Below, piece by piece: positions 1 to 7,982 of a stretch of DNA of 64,000 bases. Where the stretch lies: NCBI GenBank assembly GCA_022764165.1, contig JALERM010000104.1, positions 31,704 to 95,703 of the forward strand. Direction: 5' to 3'. The position numbers and the translations under genes were made by a program. Numbering within the stretch: the first letter of the stretch is position 1; each line of letters opens with the position of its first letter. The DNA is from Eubacterium sp. Lineage in GTDB: Bacteria > Bacillota > Clostridia > Lachnospirales > Lachnospiraceae. Under the pieces are notes generated by a model, which had not been told where the DNA came from, did not search any database, and saw nothing but the letters and a program-made list of their open reading frames with translations.

Positions 1-209
1 ATCATACACTGCCCTTCATTGATAGCAATCACGGAACCGTTGCTGATCACATTATCTGCACCCTTTGTGTTGGAAGATTTTCCGGAAACTTTCTTCTGAC
101 CTCTTGCAGCCAGAACATCCGCATCCAATGCATTACAATAAATATATTCTTTCCACTGATCCGCCATAACACCGCCGGCTGCACCCTTAATTGCTTTTAT
201 TAATCCCAT
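1..209 (-). CDS. SPFH/Band-7 domain protein (YdjI-like), 5' part only
   Basis: The minus-strand frame opens with MGLIKAIKGAAGG and continues with a segment containing DQWKEYIYCNALDADVLA, a start I recognise from YdjI-type SPFH-domain ('virion core protein'-like) proteins of Firmicutes. Such proteins form membrane-associated scaffolds and often sit in stress or envelope loci; the exact role here is not known. Two in-frame ATGs exist (215 and 209). I chose 209 because GGAGG lies 8 nt upstream of it, against only 2 nt for the first. The gene runs off the left edge, so about 69 codons are visible and domain completeness cannot be judged. Confidence 0.7.
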   Translation of the reverse strand, partial: MGLIKAIKGAAGGVMADQWKEYIYCNALDADVLAARGQKKVSGKSSNTKGADNVISNGSVIAINEGQCM

Positions 210-240
210 AGACATAACCTCCGTTCGTAATACTGATAGT

Positions 241-249
241 ATTATACCA
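241..249 (-). promoter_or_regulatory. Extended -10 promoter for the SPFH gene
   Basis: The minus strand reads TGGTATAAT, a perfect TGnTATAAT extended -10 box, about 32 nt upstream of the ATG at 209. No good -35 hexamer is visible 17 bp upstream, which is typical of extended -10 promoters. Confidence 0.55.
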
Positions 250-368
250 CGGAAGTGTCATTACATAAAACATTTTTTGAATTTCCTTTTTATTCAATTT
301 GATTTACTTGGGGGATTTTGTCAATCTGTAATCTGGCGAAATGTCTGTGTGGGGTCTATACAGATTTT

Positions 369-449
369 TTATAGTACAAGTTCCATTTTCTTTTCCCATT
401 CTTTTCTTTCTTCTCTGATCCCCTGCTTTGTCAAATGCAACATCCCCAT
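369..449 (-). CDS. Candidate 26-residue small protein, second of an overlapping pair
   Basis: The minus-strand ORF starts MGMLHLTKQG and ends in the charged EWEKKMELVL. AAAGGAG lies just upstream of its ATG, inside the end of the preceding small ORF, which it overlaps by 19 nt in another frame. Overlap plus an internal Shine-Dalgarno suggests translational coupling. I do not recognise the sequence. It could instead be the out-of-frame tail of one frameshifted gene. Only the ribosome sites and layout support it. Confidence 0.3.
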   Translation of the reverse strand: MGMLHLTKQGIREERKEWEKKMELVL

Positions 450-550
450 GTTCTCCTTTCACCCAATGTTTTTCTGTTTCTCAGGTCAGATAACAGATCA
501 ACGTTTACATATCCTTTAAAATAATCTGCGATTTTTCTTGTAATTGCCAT
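431..550 (-). CDS. Candidate 39-residue small protein, first of an overlapping pair
   Basis: The minus-strand ORF begins MAITRKIADYFKGYVNVDLL and is preceded by AAAGGAGATAATTATT, a strong ribosome site at normal spacing. It ends in GCCI within the start of the next small ORF. No signal peptide or membrane segment is evident; the product is basic with a short possible amphipathic N-terminal helix. It is not a family I know. It lies upstream of the SPFH gene on the same strand and divergent from the AraC gene. The longest plus-strand ORF here (277-519) has no ribosome site and I disregard it. Confidence 0.35.
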   Translation of the reverse strand: MAITRKIADYFKGYVNVDLLSDLRNRKTLGERRTWGCCI

Positions 551-654
551 AATAATTATCTCCTTTTCTATTTCTTTTTTCTGTTTACGTATGTTATTGT
601 ATACTGAGGAACCACCGGATTCCAGATATAATATTTACCAATACTAAGTCTATA

Positions 655-683
655 TTGACTTAAAAATGGTTTTCATATATAAT
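655..683 (+). promoter_or_regulatory. Promoter of the AraC-family gene
   Basis: TTGACT and TATAAT are separated by exactly 17 bp, giving a consensus-like sigma-A promoter. Transcription would start near 690, giving a leader of about 80 nt that contains a CCCCGGGG hairpin before the ribosome site. Confidence 0.75.
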
Positions 684-725
684 TTTATTAATATTTCAGA
701 TTATATTAAGGTTTATTTTGAATTA

Positions 726-754
726 CCCCGGGGATTTTTACATTTTCCCCGGGG
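726..754. repeat. CCCCGGGG-family hairpin inside the AraC gene leader
   Basis: CCCCGGGGA (726-734) pairs with TCCCCGGGG (746-754) across an AT-rich loop. Unlike the other copies, this one is not at a gene 3' end. It lies between the promoter at 655-683 and the ribosome site of the AraC gene, and no U-run follows it in either direction. An effect on translation or transcript stability is inference. Confidence 0.7.
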
Positions 755-772
755 AAAATGAGGAGGAATTTG

Positions 773-1624
773 ATGGAGCATCCTTATTACAAGTCACAGT
801 TATCCATGAGTCAACTGGGCATTCAGCTGAATTTCCGCACCAATCCAGGTGGTTATCACCCTCTTCACTGGCATGAGGAACTGGAAATACTATATCCTCT
901 GAACGGTGAAACAGATATCACTGTTGAAGGAAACAAATACCATCTTCCCAAGAAAAATCTGACGGTAATTGATTCACGCCAGGTTCACAGTACGTATACC
1001 TTTGATCCTACATCCATGCTGTTATGTATTCATGTTTCCAAATCTCACCTTCAGAATTATCTACCTGAGATTGAATTGTATCAGATACACTGCATTCCTG
1101 AACTAATCCCTGACTCTCTTTTCCAGGAGTATCTGTATATCTGTGATGTTCTTGCGGAACTAACGCGGCTATATATTCAGGACGTACCTGGATTTCGTCT
1201 GGAAGCAGAAGGTATGGTTCTTCAGGTAATTTCACGGCTGATTCGTTCCTTTGCATCCATCCCCGCTGCGGCCATTCCCGATGCTAATCTCCAGACGATT
1301 GAACGGATTCGTAAAATCATTACTTATGTGGAAGACCATTATACTGAAAATATATCACTGCAGGATGTGGCTGAACTGCTGGGTGTCGGCAAAGAATATT
1401 TCTGCCGTTTCTTCAAAAAGAATATGGGAATTTCATTTTTTCAATATCTGACAGAGGTTCGTCTGTCGCACATCTATCAGGGACTGACGGAAACAGATTT
1501 ACCAATCGCTGAACTGATGGAAAATAACGGTTTTTCCAATCAGAAGTTATTTAACCGTGCGTTTAAAGAACTGTATGGCTGTACACCATCCTCTGTTCGA
1601 AAAGGGTTATCGCTCAATGCATGA
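773..1624 (+). CDS. AraC-family transcriptional regulator with N-terminal cupin
   Basis: A 283-residue regulator. The N-terminal half is a cupin-type sensor domain (the HWHEELEILYPLNG stretch is the usual metal/ligand-pocket signature). The C-terminal ~100 residues form the double helix-turn-helix: first helix pair around SLQDVAELLGVGKEYFCRFF, second around NNGFSNQKLFNRAFKELYG. The ATG at 773 (MEHPYY) is chosen because AGGAGG sits 6-7 nt upstream; an earlier in-frame ATG at 758 overlaps that site. Such proteins usually sense a small carbohydrate or aromatic compound and activate neighbouring genes. The XdhC-family gene follows at once, so the pair is probably co-transcribed. The ligand is unknown. 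Confidence 0.9.
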   Translation: MEHPYYKSQLSMSQLGIQLNFRTNPGGYHPLHWHEELEILYPLNGETDITVEGNKYHLPKKNLTVIDSRQVHSTYTFDPTSMLLCIHVSKSHLQNYLPEIELYQIHCIPELIPDSLFQEYLYICDVLAELTRLYIQDVPGFRLEAEGMVLQVISRLIRSFASIPAAAIPDANLQTIERIRKIITYVEDHYTENISLQDVAELLGVGKEYFCRFFKKNMGISFFQYLTEVRLSHIYQGLTETDLPIAELMENNGFSNQKLFNRAFKELYGCTPSSVRKGLSLNA

Positions 1625-1688
1625 CCAGGACAGGCAAAGTGACACCAAAAAAGTAAAAGAAAGGAGCCCGGTTCGGGCAAAGAATGAT

Positions 1689-2708
1689 ATGAAATCACTA
1701 AAAGAATTATTTGTAATAGGAAAACAGGCAATGGAACGCCATCAGGATTTTGTTTTTGTAACTGTTATTGCCAGCTCAGGTTCCTCCCCGCGGGGTGCCG
1801 GTTCTCGTATGCTGGTGCTGCCTGACGGCACTTCACATGGTACGGTTGGCGGAGGAAATGTGGAGTATCATGCCATCCAGCAGGCAAAGGAGGTGTTAGT
1901 TTCAAAGAAGTCTTTTTCAAAAGGGTACCATCTGCATGCAGGTGAAACGGCAGATCTGGGTATGATCTGTGGAGGAGATGTGGTAATTTACTTCCAATAC
2001 ATGTCCTGGGAAAATGAGGAATTCTACCGGTTATGCTGCCAGCTTCTGGAGGACTGGGATAAAAATGAAAGCAGCTGGCTGATCATGGATATTACGGATG
2101 AAACCGCCTGGGCGGCAGGCTACTACAGCCCGGAGCATAACCTTATCGGACTTTCTCTGACAGATTTGAAACCCCTGCTTCAGACACAGGCTGTCCAGGC
2201 AGTCATCAATGGAAGGCGTTATTACAGTGAGCCCCTCGTCCGTCAGGGTATTGTGTATGTATTCGGCGGCGGTCATGTGGCACAGGAACTGGTACCTCTC
2301 CTGTCCCATCTGGATTTCCGCTGTGTCGTATACGATGACAGAGAATCTTTCAGCAATCCTTCTCTATTTCCGGATGCTGCCCGATGCATCACCGGTGACT
2401 TTTCATATATTTCACAGTATGTGACTATACAGCCCCAGGACTATGTGTGCATTATGACCCGAGGTCACCAGTCAGACTATATCCTTCAGCAGCAGATACT
2501 GAAGACAGATGCACATTATATCGGTGTTATGGGCAGCAGAAAAAAAAGTGCTGCCATCCGGCAGAAGCTTCTGGATGACGGTTTTACCGGGACACAGATT
2601 GACCGGATCAACACCCCCATCGGACTAAGTATCCTGGCAGAAACGCCGGCGGAAATTGCCGTCAGTATTGCAGCGCAGCTGGTGATGATACGGGCCCGGA
2701 AGAAATAA
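1689..2708 (+). CDS. XdhC/CoxI-family molybdenum-hydroxylase maturation factor
   Basis: A 339-residue protein of the XdhC family, which inserts or sulfurates the molybdenum cofactor of xanthine-dehydrogenase-type hydroxylases. The N-terminal XdhC/CoxI motif SSGSSPRGAGSRM and the glycine-rich TVGGGNVE are present. The C-terminal Rossmann domain shows VFGGGHVAQELVP and IGVMGSRKK. No hydroxylase subunit lies within the window, so its client is elsewhere or it serves a selenium-dependent hydroxylase (inference). The start is uncertain: the ATG at 1689 gives a typical family N-terminus (MKSLKELF), but the best Shine-Dalgarno (AAGGAG near 1661) is over 20 nt away and a small CCCG/CGGG hairpin lies between. 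An upstream in-frame ATG at 1617 would overlap the AraC stop. Confidence 0.8.
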   Translation: MKSLKELFVIGKQAMERHQDFVFVTVIASSGSSPRGAGSRMLVLPDGTSHGTVGGGNVEYHAIQQAKEVLVSKKSFSKGYHLHAGETADLGMICGGDVVIYFQYMSWENEEFYRLCCQLLEDWDKNESSWLIMDITDETAWAAGYYSPEHNLIGLSLTDLKPLLQTQAVQAVINGRRYYSEPLVRQGIVYVFGGGHVAQELVPLLSHLDFRCVVYDDRESFSNPSLFPDAARCITGDFSYISQYVTIQPQDYVCIMTRGHQSDYILQQQILKTDAHYIGVMGSRKKSAAIRQKLLDDGFTGTQIDRINTPIGLSILAETPAEIAVSIAAQLVMIRARKK

Positions 2709-2719
2709 AAGTTTAAAAA

Positions 2720-2756
2720 TTTACCCCGGGGAGTTTGAAAAACTCCCCGGGGTAAA
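2720..2756. terminator. Bidirectional terminator, CCCCGGGG family
   Basis: A perfect 17-bp stem (2720-2736 with 2740-2756, 3-nt loop) lies exactly between the convergent XdhC gene (stop 2708) and the ligase remnant (stop 2762). The flanking A/T runs let it act on both strands. Confidence 0.85.
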
Positions 2757-2761
2757 CTTTA

Positions 2762-3931
2762 TTAAAACCTCTTGATTTTCTTAGACGGTGTTTTCGGGAA
2801 TTCGGTATCTCTGACTTTCAGGCGATATACTTTTTTATAAGCCGGAGCTTTCTTGTTATATTCATCGATCACCTGCTGAAGAGCAGCCTGAATATCCTCG
2901 ATACCCTGCTTCTGTACATATTCTTCATCCGGGAAGATCTCCGCTTCGATGACACCCTCACTCTCACGAACCAGTATTTCTCTGACCAGTCGATTCTCAC
3001 CAATCTTGTTTTCCAGTTCTTCCGGAGAAACGTTTTCTCCGTTTTTCGTTATAATGAGGTTTTTCTTACGTCCTGTCAGGTATACAAAACCCTCCTCGTC
3101 CACATAGCCCAGATCACCTGTTTTCAGCCATCCGTCTTCCAGTGTACCGGCAGTTTCTTCCGGCATCTTATAATAGCCCATCATCACGCTGCTGCCGCGA
3201 ACCCAGAGTTCTTCGTCAACTGTTTTGGCTTCGCAGTTCGGCATCAGCTGACCAACGGAGTTTTTGCGGATATTCCAGCTTCTGTTGTTACTGATTACAG
3301 GTGAACACTCTGTCATACCATAACCCTGCAGAATGGTAATCCCATATACTTCAAACAGATCAATCAGGGCAGGGGGCAAATAGGCACCACCACTGCAGAT
3401 GGTATGGAACTGTTCGCCAGATACCGCCATTTTCACAGCTTGGGGCGGAAGTCCTGCTGCCTCCTCCAGTTTCTTTGCCAGAGTTTCGATCATCAGCGGC
3501 ACCATCAGCATCATATTCGGCTGGAATAATTTGATATTCTTTGCCACACGAAGCAGGGAGTCATTGATACAGATAATGCTTCCCAGTGAAATTCCTTTCA
3601 GAATATCCATAGAAAGGCAATATGCATGATGAACTGGCAGCACTGACAAAATGACTGTACGTGACGGAATCTTCATGTCAAGACAGGTAGCATTTTCTGC
3701 CAGATTTCTGTGTGTCAGCATAACACCCTTGCTCTTTCCTGTGGTTCCGGAAGTAAACATAATCGTACAGAGAGAATCCGGCTGAATCTCACATTCATAG
3801 CTTCCTCTGTTTTCTTCCAGAAGCTGTGCCCATGACAGAACCCCATCTTCATGGACTGTTTTCTGCATGGAAATCAGATATTTCAGCTTGGGACATTTTT
3901 CCTTCACAATGGCAGCCACGTCTTTCCGGAT
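2762..3931 (-). pseudogene. AMP-forming acyl-CoA ligase, 5'-truncated remnant
   Basis: The frame encodes the C-terminal ~385 residues of an adenylate-forming ligase: the P-loop-like FTSGTTGKSKGVMLTHRN, the A5 motif GYGMTECSPV, GDLGYVDEEGF, and the C-terminal catalytic lysine region TPSKKIKRF. Members normally have 500-560 residues, so about 120-170 N-terminal residues are missing. The frame closes with a stop at 3932-3934, exactly where a TetR remnant begins on the other strand. No ribosome site precedes the only internal start (GTG at 3919). I read this as the surviving 3' part of a gene whose 5' end was deleted, probably together with the divergent regulator's 5' end. A short product from an internal start would lack part of the N-terminal subdomain. 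Confidence 0.8.
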
Positions 3932-4425
3932 TTATTTACTATTACTTTCCTTCTAAAAATGCGATTTTTGAAGCTTTGGTTGAACGTAACTATAAAAAGT
4001 CGCTGGATACGGCAAAGAGTCTTTCACAGCAGACGGATATTTCTATTTTTACCAGGATGGCGATGATTTTCCAGGCATGCCGCAATTCTTCTGCGGAGTT
4101 TCTGCGCGATCGTTCAGTAGAAGGTCAGCAGAATCTCCAGGAGAATGCTTACATACATCAAAAATATATGTCTCACCTGATCAGTGAGCTGAAACCTGCA
4201 CTGACGGAAATCATCCAACAGGGAATTGTTTCCGGCGAGATCCGATTCTCCAATCCTGCAGCACTGGCGGAAATCGTACTGATCGTTCTCACCGTAAAAC
4301 TGGATAATACCCTTGTTCCCTCCACACCCCAGAGTATCGAAGAAACCATTCACGGTCTGATTGAGCTTCTGGAAAAAGGAACAGACACACATCCGGGTGT
4401 ACTGAATTATCTGACTGTGCGATAG
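3928..4425 (+). pseudogene. TetR/AcrR-family regulator, N-terminally truncated remnant
   Basis: From 3928 the plus frame reads GFIYYYFPSKNAIFEALVER, the end of the TetR DNA-binding domain (the YYYFPSK turn). It continues through a helical ligand-binding domain to a natural stop at 4425. The first ~35 residues, containing the helix-turn-helix recognition helix, are absent. The upstream in-frame codons (3826-3927) are antisense to the neighbouring ligase and resemble no TetR sequence. The remnant therefore probably cannot bind DNA. Its position, divergent from the truncated ligase, suggests the original regulator of that gene (inference). Confidence 0.8.
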
Positions 4426-4430
4426 GCAGG

Positions 4431-6305
4431 TCATTCATTGTTAAATTGATATGTGGGCACAATCTCCTGCACTGTTTTCCGGATCTGTCCTTCATCCTCA
4501 TAGGCCAGTATTTTCAGCTGTCTGAGCTGATCCATGAATTTGTCAACATCAAACTGTATCGGTTTTCCTATGAAAATTTTATCATGATCGGTTTTTTTCA
4601 GCCCTTCCTCATCCATCAAAAGTTCTTCATACAACTTTTCGCCCGGTCTAAGACCTGTATATGTAATTTTTATATCTACATCAGGTCGATAACCAGATAG
4701 CTTGATCAGGTTGCGTGCCAGATCATCGATTCGAACTGGCTCACCCATATCCAGCACAAAAATTTCTCCACCTTTTGCATAGGCACCCGCCTGAAGAACC
4801 AGAGATACAGCTTCAGGAATCGTCATAAAATAACGAATAATATTTTTATCGGTAACGGTTACCGGTCCTCCCTGCTCAATTTGCCTTCTAAAAAGTGGAA
4901 TAACACTTCCATTACTACCCAGTACATTACCGAAACGTACCGCCGCAAATTCGGTTTCCGATGTTTGGTCCAGCGCCTGAATAATCATTTCACAAATCCG
5001 CTTGGATGCGCCCATTATATTTGTGGGATTTACTGCTTTGTCTGTGGAAATCAAAATAAAACGCTGACAATGATTATCTTTTGCAGCCATAGCTGTGTTC
5101 AGAGTACCAAATACATTATTCTTGATGGCTTCATTAGGACTTGTTTCCATTAAAGGTACATGTTTATGCGCGGCCGCATGATAAACTACCTCCGGCTGGT
5201 ATTTTTGAAAAACCGAATAGATTCGATGAGTATTTCTCACCGATCCAATCAGCACAACCAGATTTAATTTCGGGTATTCTCTTATCAATTCCTGCTGTAT
5301 ATCGTAGGCAGAGTTTTCATAAATATCAAAGATGATCAGCTGTGCCGGATGGTGTGCAGCAATCTGCCTGCAAATTTCGCTTCCAATAGACCCTCCTCCT
5401 CCGGTAATCATGACCTTCTTTCCCTGAACATATCCTAAAACCATATCCAGATCAGTTCGTACCGGTTCTCGTCCCAGCAAATCCTCAATCTCAACTTCTC
5501 TTAATCTGGAAATACTGACTTCTTCGTTAATAATCTGATACACACCAGGCAGAATCCGTAATTTACATCCTGTTTCTTTACAGATTTCTAACAGTTCTTT
5601 TTTGTCTTTAGGTTCAATGGTCGGTATGGCCATAATGATTTCCTGCACTTTGTATTTTTTTACCATAAAGGGGATTTTTTTCCTGTCTCCCACCACGGGA
5701 ATCCCTAAAATACGAGTACCTTTTTTCTGCGGATTATCATCAATCACACAGACAACCTTATTTCTCAGATGATAGCTTGACTGCATTTCCTTAATAATCA
5801 GAGTACCGGCATCCCCGGCACCTATCACCATCGTTAAAACAGGCTGTTCCAAATGTTCTGTATAGATTCTCTGCTTCATAATCCGAAGGAAACGATATGA
5901 AAATCTCCCGACTACCATCAAAGGAAGTAAAATCAATAAATAGAGAATAAAGTAAGACCTTGGCATGGGATACTGCAGCATATACATTCCCACCAGCTGT
6001 ATAACAGAAGAAACTACACAAGCCAAAACTGTATTCAGTAATTCTGTAACACTTGCATACCTCCATAGACTCTCATAAAGACTGAAAAATGCAAAAATAG
6101 AAATACTACACAGCAGATTCAGGAAACTGTAACTCATGAGGCTATGTAAAAACACTTCTTTAATCACAGATGGACGAAACTCAAAACGTATCAACAAAGC
6201 AAAATACTCTGCGATAAGAATCGCACCTGTGTCATAACACAAAAGCAGAGATACCCTGATTCTCTTTTTCGGATTTTTAAATTTTTTTAATATATTATAC
6301 ATCAT
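4431..6305 (-). CDS. Membrane NDP-sugar 4,6-dehydratase (PglF/FlaA1/CapD type)
   Basis: A 624-residue polysaccharide-biosynthesis protein. The first ~150 residues contain four hydrophobic membrane segments. A first nucleotide-binding region follows (MVIGAGDAGTLIIKEM), then a full short-chain dehydrogenase/reductase domain with the NAD motif TGGGGSIGSEICRQ around residue 300 and later RFGNVLGSNGSV and LRPGEKLYEELL. Full-length relatives (WbpM, PglF, CapD) act on UDP-GlcNAc-type sugars to make 4-keto-6-deoxy intermediates for surface glycans or glycoprotein modification. The active-site region contains the family's usual STDKAVNPTNIMGASKR. A consensus promoter lies about 100 nt upstream. No other glycan genes are adjacent except the LCP ligase upstream. 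Confidence 0.9.
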   Translation of the reverse strand: MMYNILKKFKNPKKRIRVSLLLCYDTGAILIAEYFALLIRFEFRPSVIKEVFLHSLMSYSFLNLLCSISIFAFFSLYESLWRYASVTELLNTVLACVVSSVIQLVGMYMLQYPMPRSYFILYLLILLPLMVVGRFSYRFLRIMKQRIYTEHLEQPVLTMVIGAGDAGTLIIKEMQSSYHLRNKVVCVIDDNPQKKGTRILGIPVVGDRKKIPFMVKKYKVQEIIMAIPTIEPKDKKELLEICKETGCKLRILPGVYQIINEEVSISRLREVEIEDLLGREPVRTDLDMVLGYVQGKKVMITGGGGSIGSEICRQIAAHHPAQLIIFDIYENSAYDIQQELIREYPKLNLVVLIGSVRNTHRIYSVFQKYQPEVVYHAAAHKHVPLMETSPNEAIKNNVFGTLNTAMAAKDNHCQRFILISTDKAVNPTNIMGASKRICEMIIQALDQTSETEFAAVRFGNVLGSNGSVIPLFRRQIEQGGPVTVTDKNIIRYFMTIPEAVSLVLQAGAYAKGGEIFVLDMGEPVRIDDLARNLIKLSGYRPDVDIKITYTGLRPGEKLYEELLMDEEGLKKTDHDKIFIGKPIQFDVDKFMDQLRQLKILAYEDEGQIRKTVQEIVPTYQFNNE

Positions 6306-6406
6306 TCTTCCCTATTCACCTGTGGACTATTTAACTTTTCATCAGTTGCTGTCCTTTAATATTCTTTGTACGAACCACTCCAAAACTTAAGATGTACATG
6401 AAAAAT

Positions 6407-6435
6407 ATTATAGATAAAGTAGACCTCAAAGTCAA
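6407..6435 (-). promoter_or_regulatory. Promoter of the NDP-sugar dehydratase gene
   Basis: On the minus strand TTGACT (6435-6430), 17 bp and TATAAT (6412-6407) form a near-consensus promoter, giving a leader of about 95 nt before the ATG at 6305. Confidence 0.75.
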
Positions 6436-6718
6436 TAGCACAGACACTCTCCCACAGAATAAACGCATGAACAGGGTTACAGTTCGGCCCGTTTCTCTTT
6501 TGAATTCCAATTAGTTACAATTCAGCCTTCAACTTGCAGCCTGCTTCTCAGAAAACATAGTAGATTCAAAAACCGCTGAAATACATTTTATAGCCTACCA
6601 GGAACGGTACGGCATGGGATAATGGCTGTCTGGATGTCAACGCACCTTTAATCACTCTTGCATGATTGATTTCAATAATCGCTTTAAGTGTTTACGGCTA
6701 AACTTTGCAGATAACGGC
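6436..6718. other. Intergenic stretch with no recognised feature
   Basis: Between the dehydratase promoter and the stop of the LCP gene I see no convincing ORF, RNA or strong hairpin. No clear intrinsic terminator for the LCP gene is visible. Confidence 0.5.
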
Positions 6719-7804
6719 CTAATACAATGTCTCTTTCAATTTTGCGATTGTTGCTTCCCAATCCGGTACAAGCATATCCTGTCTCTTCACATAAATAACT
6801 TTGTACATACCATCATAAGGAATCCTGTCTTTTACCAGATTATACTGGAACAGAGAAGGTGCTTTTGCCAGAAGCCCCCACATCTCATCCTCCGGAATAT
6901 TATGAGTAACCAATGGAAGTATATCTTCAGCAAATGAATACAATTCTGTAATACTCATGTTTTTCATTTTTTCCATGATTTTAGTCAGCACGGTCCGCTG
7001 ACGTTCTGTCCGCTGATAATCTGCATGTCCTACATAACGGATTCTTGCGTATGCTACTGCCTGAATTCCGGAACAGTTTTTTGTACCTTCATTTGCAAAA
7101 TAATAGCTTTCTGGATCCAGATTTTTTAGTCCGCACATTTCAGTAACATAATTATTTGCAACTTTTACTTCATCTTTGGAAAGAGTCAGCTCCACGCCTC
7201 CAACTTTGTCAATAATATCAATCATACTGTTAAAATCAACTGATACGTAACGGTCAACCTGAATCTTGTAATTCTTTGTAACCGTTTCCAAAAGCAGAGG
7301 GCCTGCACCATTGGCATGTGCAGCATTCAATTTTCTCATACCGATGCCCGGAATATCCACATAAGTATCACGCATCAAAGAGATCATACTAATCTGTTCT
7401 TTCTCGTAATTCAGCGACATCAGAATCATACTGTCCGAATTGCCTGCCCAGGAAGTGTCCCGGCGGTCCACTCCAATCAACAGCACGTTGTACACATCCC
7501 CATCATTCGTAATCGGTTCTGCTTCGGAAAATTCTGCTATCTTCTGTTCCAGCTCTGCCTCCTGCTCAGGCGTGAGTACCTCTCCCTGTGCCTCCTCCGG
7601 TGCCACTTCATCCACTTCTTCCTCTGGAACCGTATAATTATTCATGGCATCTTCATTTGAAAGATAGTTGGTTTTTTTATAAAATCCATGTGTCAGTGCG
7701 TAAGCTGCGACACCCACAGCAATAAATAAAACCAGAATGACTGCAAGTACAATAAATACTATCTTCTTTTTTGATGTTTTTTTCTCTGATAATATTTTTT
7801 TCAT
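6719..7804 (-). CDS. LytR-CpsA-Psr (LCP) family cell-wall glycopolymer ligase
   Basis: A 361-residue protein with a short cytoplasmic N-terminus, one transmembrane helix (about residues 14-37) and an extracellular LCP domain. Family landmarks include NVLLIGVDRRD, DSMILMSLN, SLMRDTYVDIPG with the conserved catalytic-site arginine, and the AYARIRYVGHADYQRTERQR region. LCP proteins transfer teichoic acid, capsule or other undecaprenyl-linked glycopolymers to peptidoglycan or proteins at the outer membrane face. GAGGAG lies 6 nt upstream of the ATG. An extended -10 box is found about 85 nt upstream. The neighbouring dehydratase is also a surface-glycan gene, which fits a shared role, though they have separate promoters. 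Confidence 0.92.
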   Translation of the reverse strand: MKKILSEKKTSKKKIVFIVLAVILVLFIAVGVAAYALTHGFYKKTNYLSNEDAMNNYTVPEEEVDEVAPEEAQGEVLTPEQEAELEQKIAEFSEAEPITNDGDVYNVLLIGVDRRDTSWAGNSDSMILMSLNYEKEQISMISLMRDTYVDIPGIGMRKLNAAHANGAGPLLLETVTKNYKIQVDRYVSVDFNSMIDIIDKVGGVELTLSKDEVKVANNYVTEMCGLKNLDPESYYFANEGTKNCSGIQAVAYARIRYVGHADYQRTERQRTVLTKIMEKMKNMSITELYSFAEDILPLVTHNIPEDEMWGLLAKAPSLFQYNLVKDRIPYDGMYKVIYVKRQDMLVPDWEATIAKLKETLY

Positions 7805-7889
7805 AAGATTCTCCTCTTTTGACTCACATATATTTCTGACACGTCTGTCTTTACTGTGGCATAAAGTGTATCTGCTTTACACGTTTCAT

Positions 7890-7898
7890 ATTATACCA
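7890..7898 (-). promoter_or_regulatory. Extended -10 promoter of the LCP gene
   Basis: The minus strand reads TGGTATAAT, a perfect extended -10 element, about 86 nt upstream of the start codon at 7804. The -35 region is weak. Confidence 0.5.
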
Positions 7899-7982
7899 TT
7901 TGACTGACGGGCTCTGACCCCAATTACATCAGATCAGCACCCCAAATACACACATTCCAATTCTCTTTTTCATAGTATTTCC

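Noticed and set aside
277..519. 80-residue plus-strand ORF
   Set aside because: Phe/Ser/Cys-rich, no ribosome site, antisense to two better-supported small ORFs.
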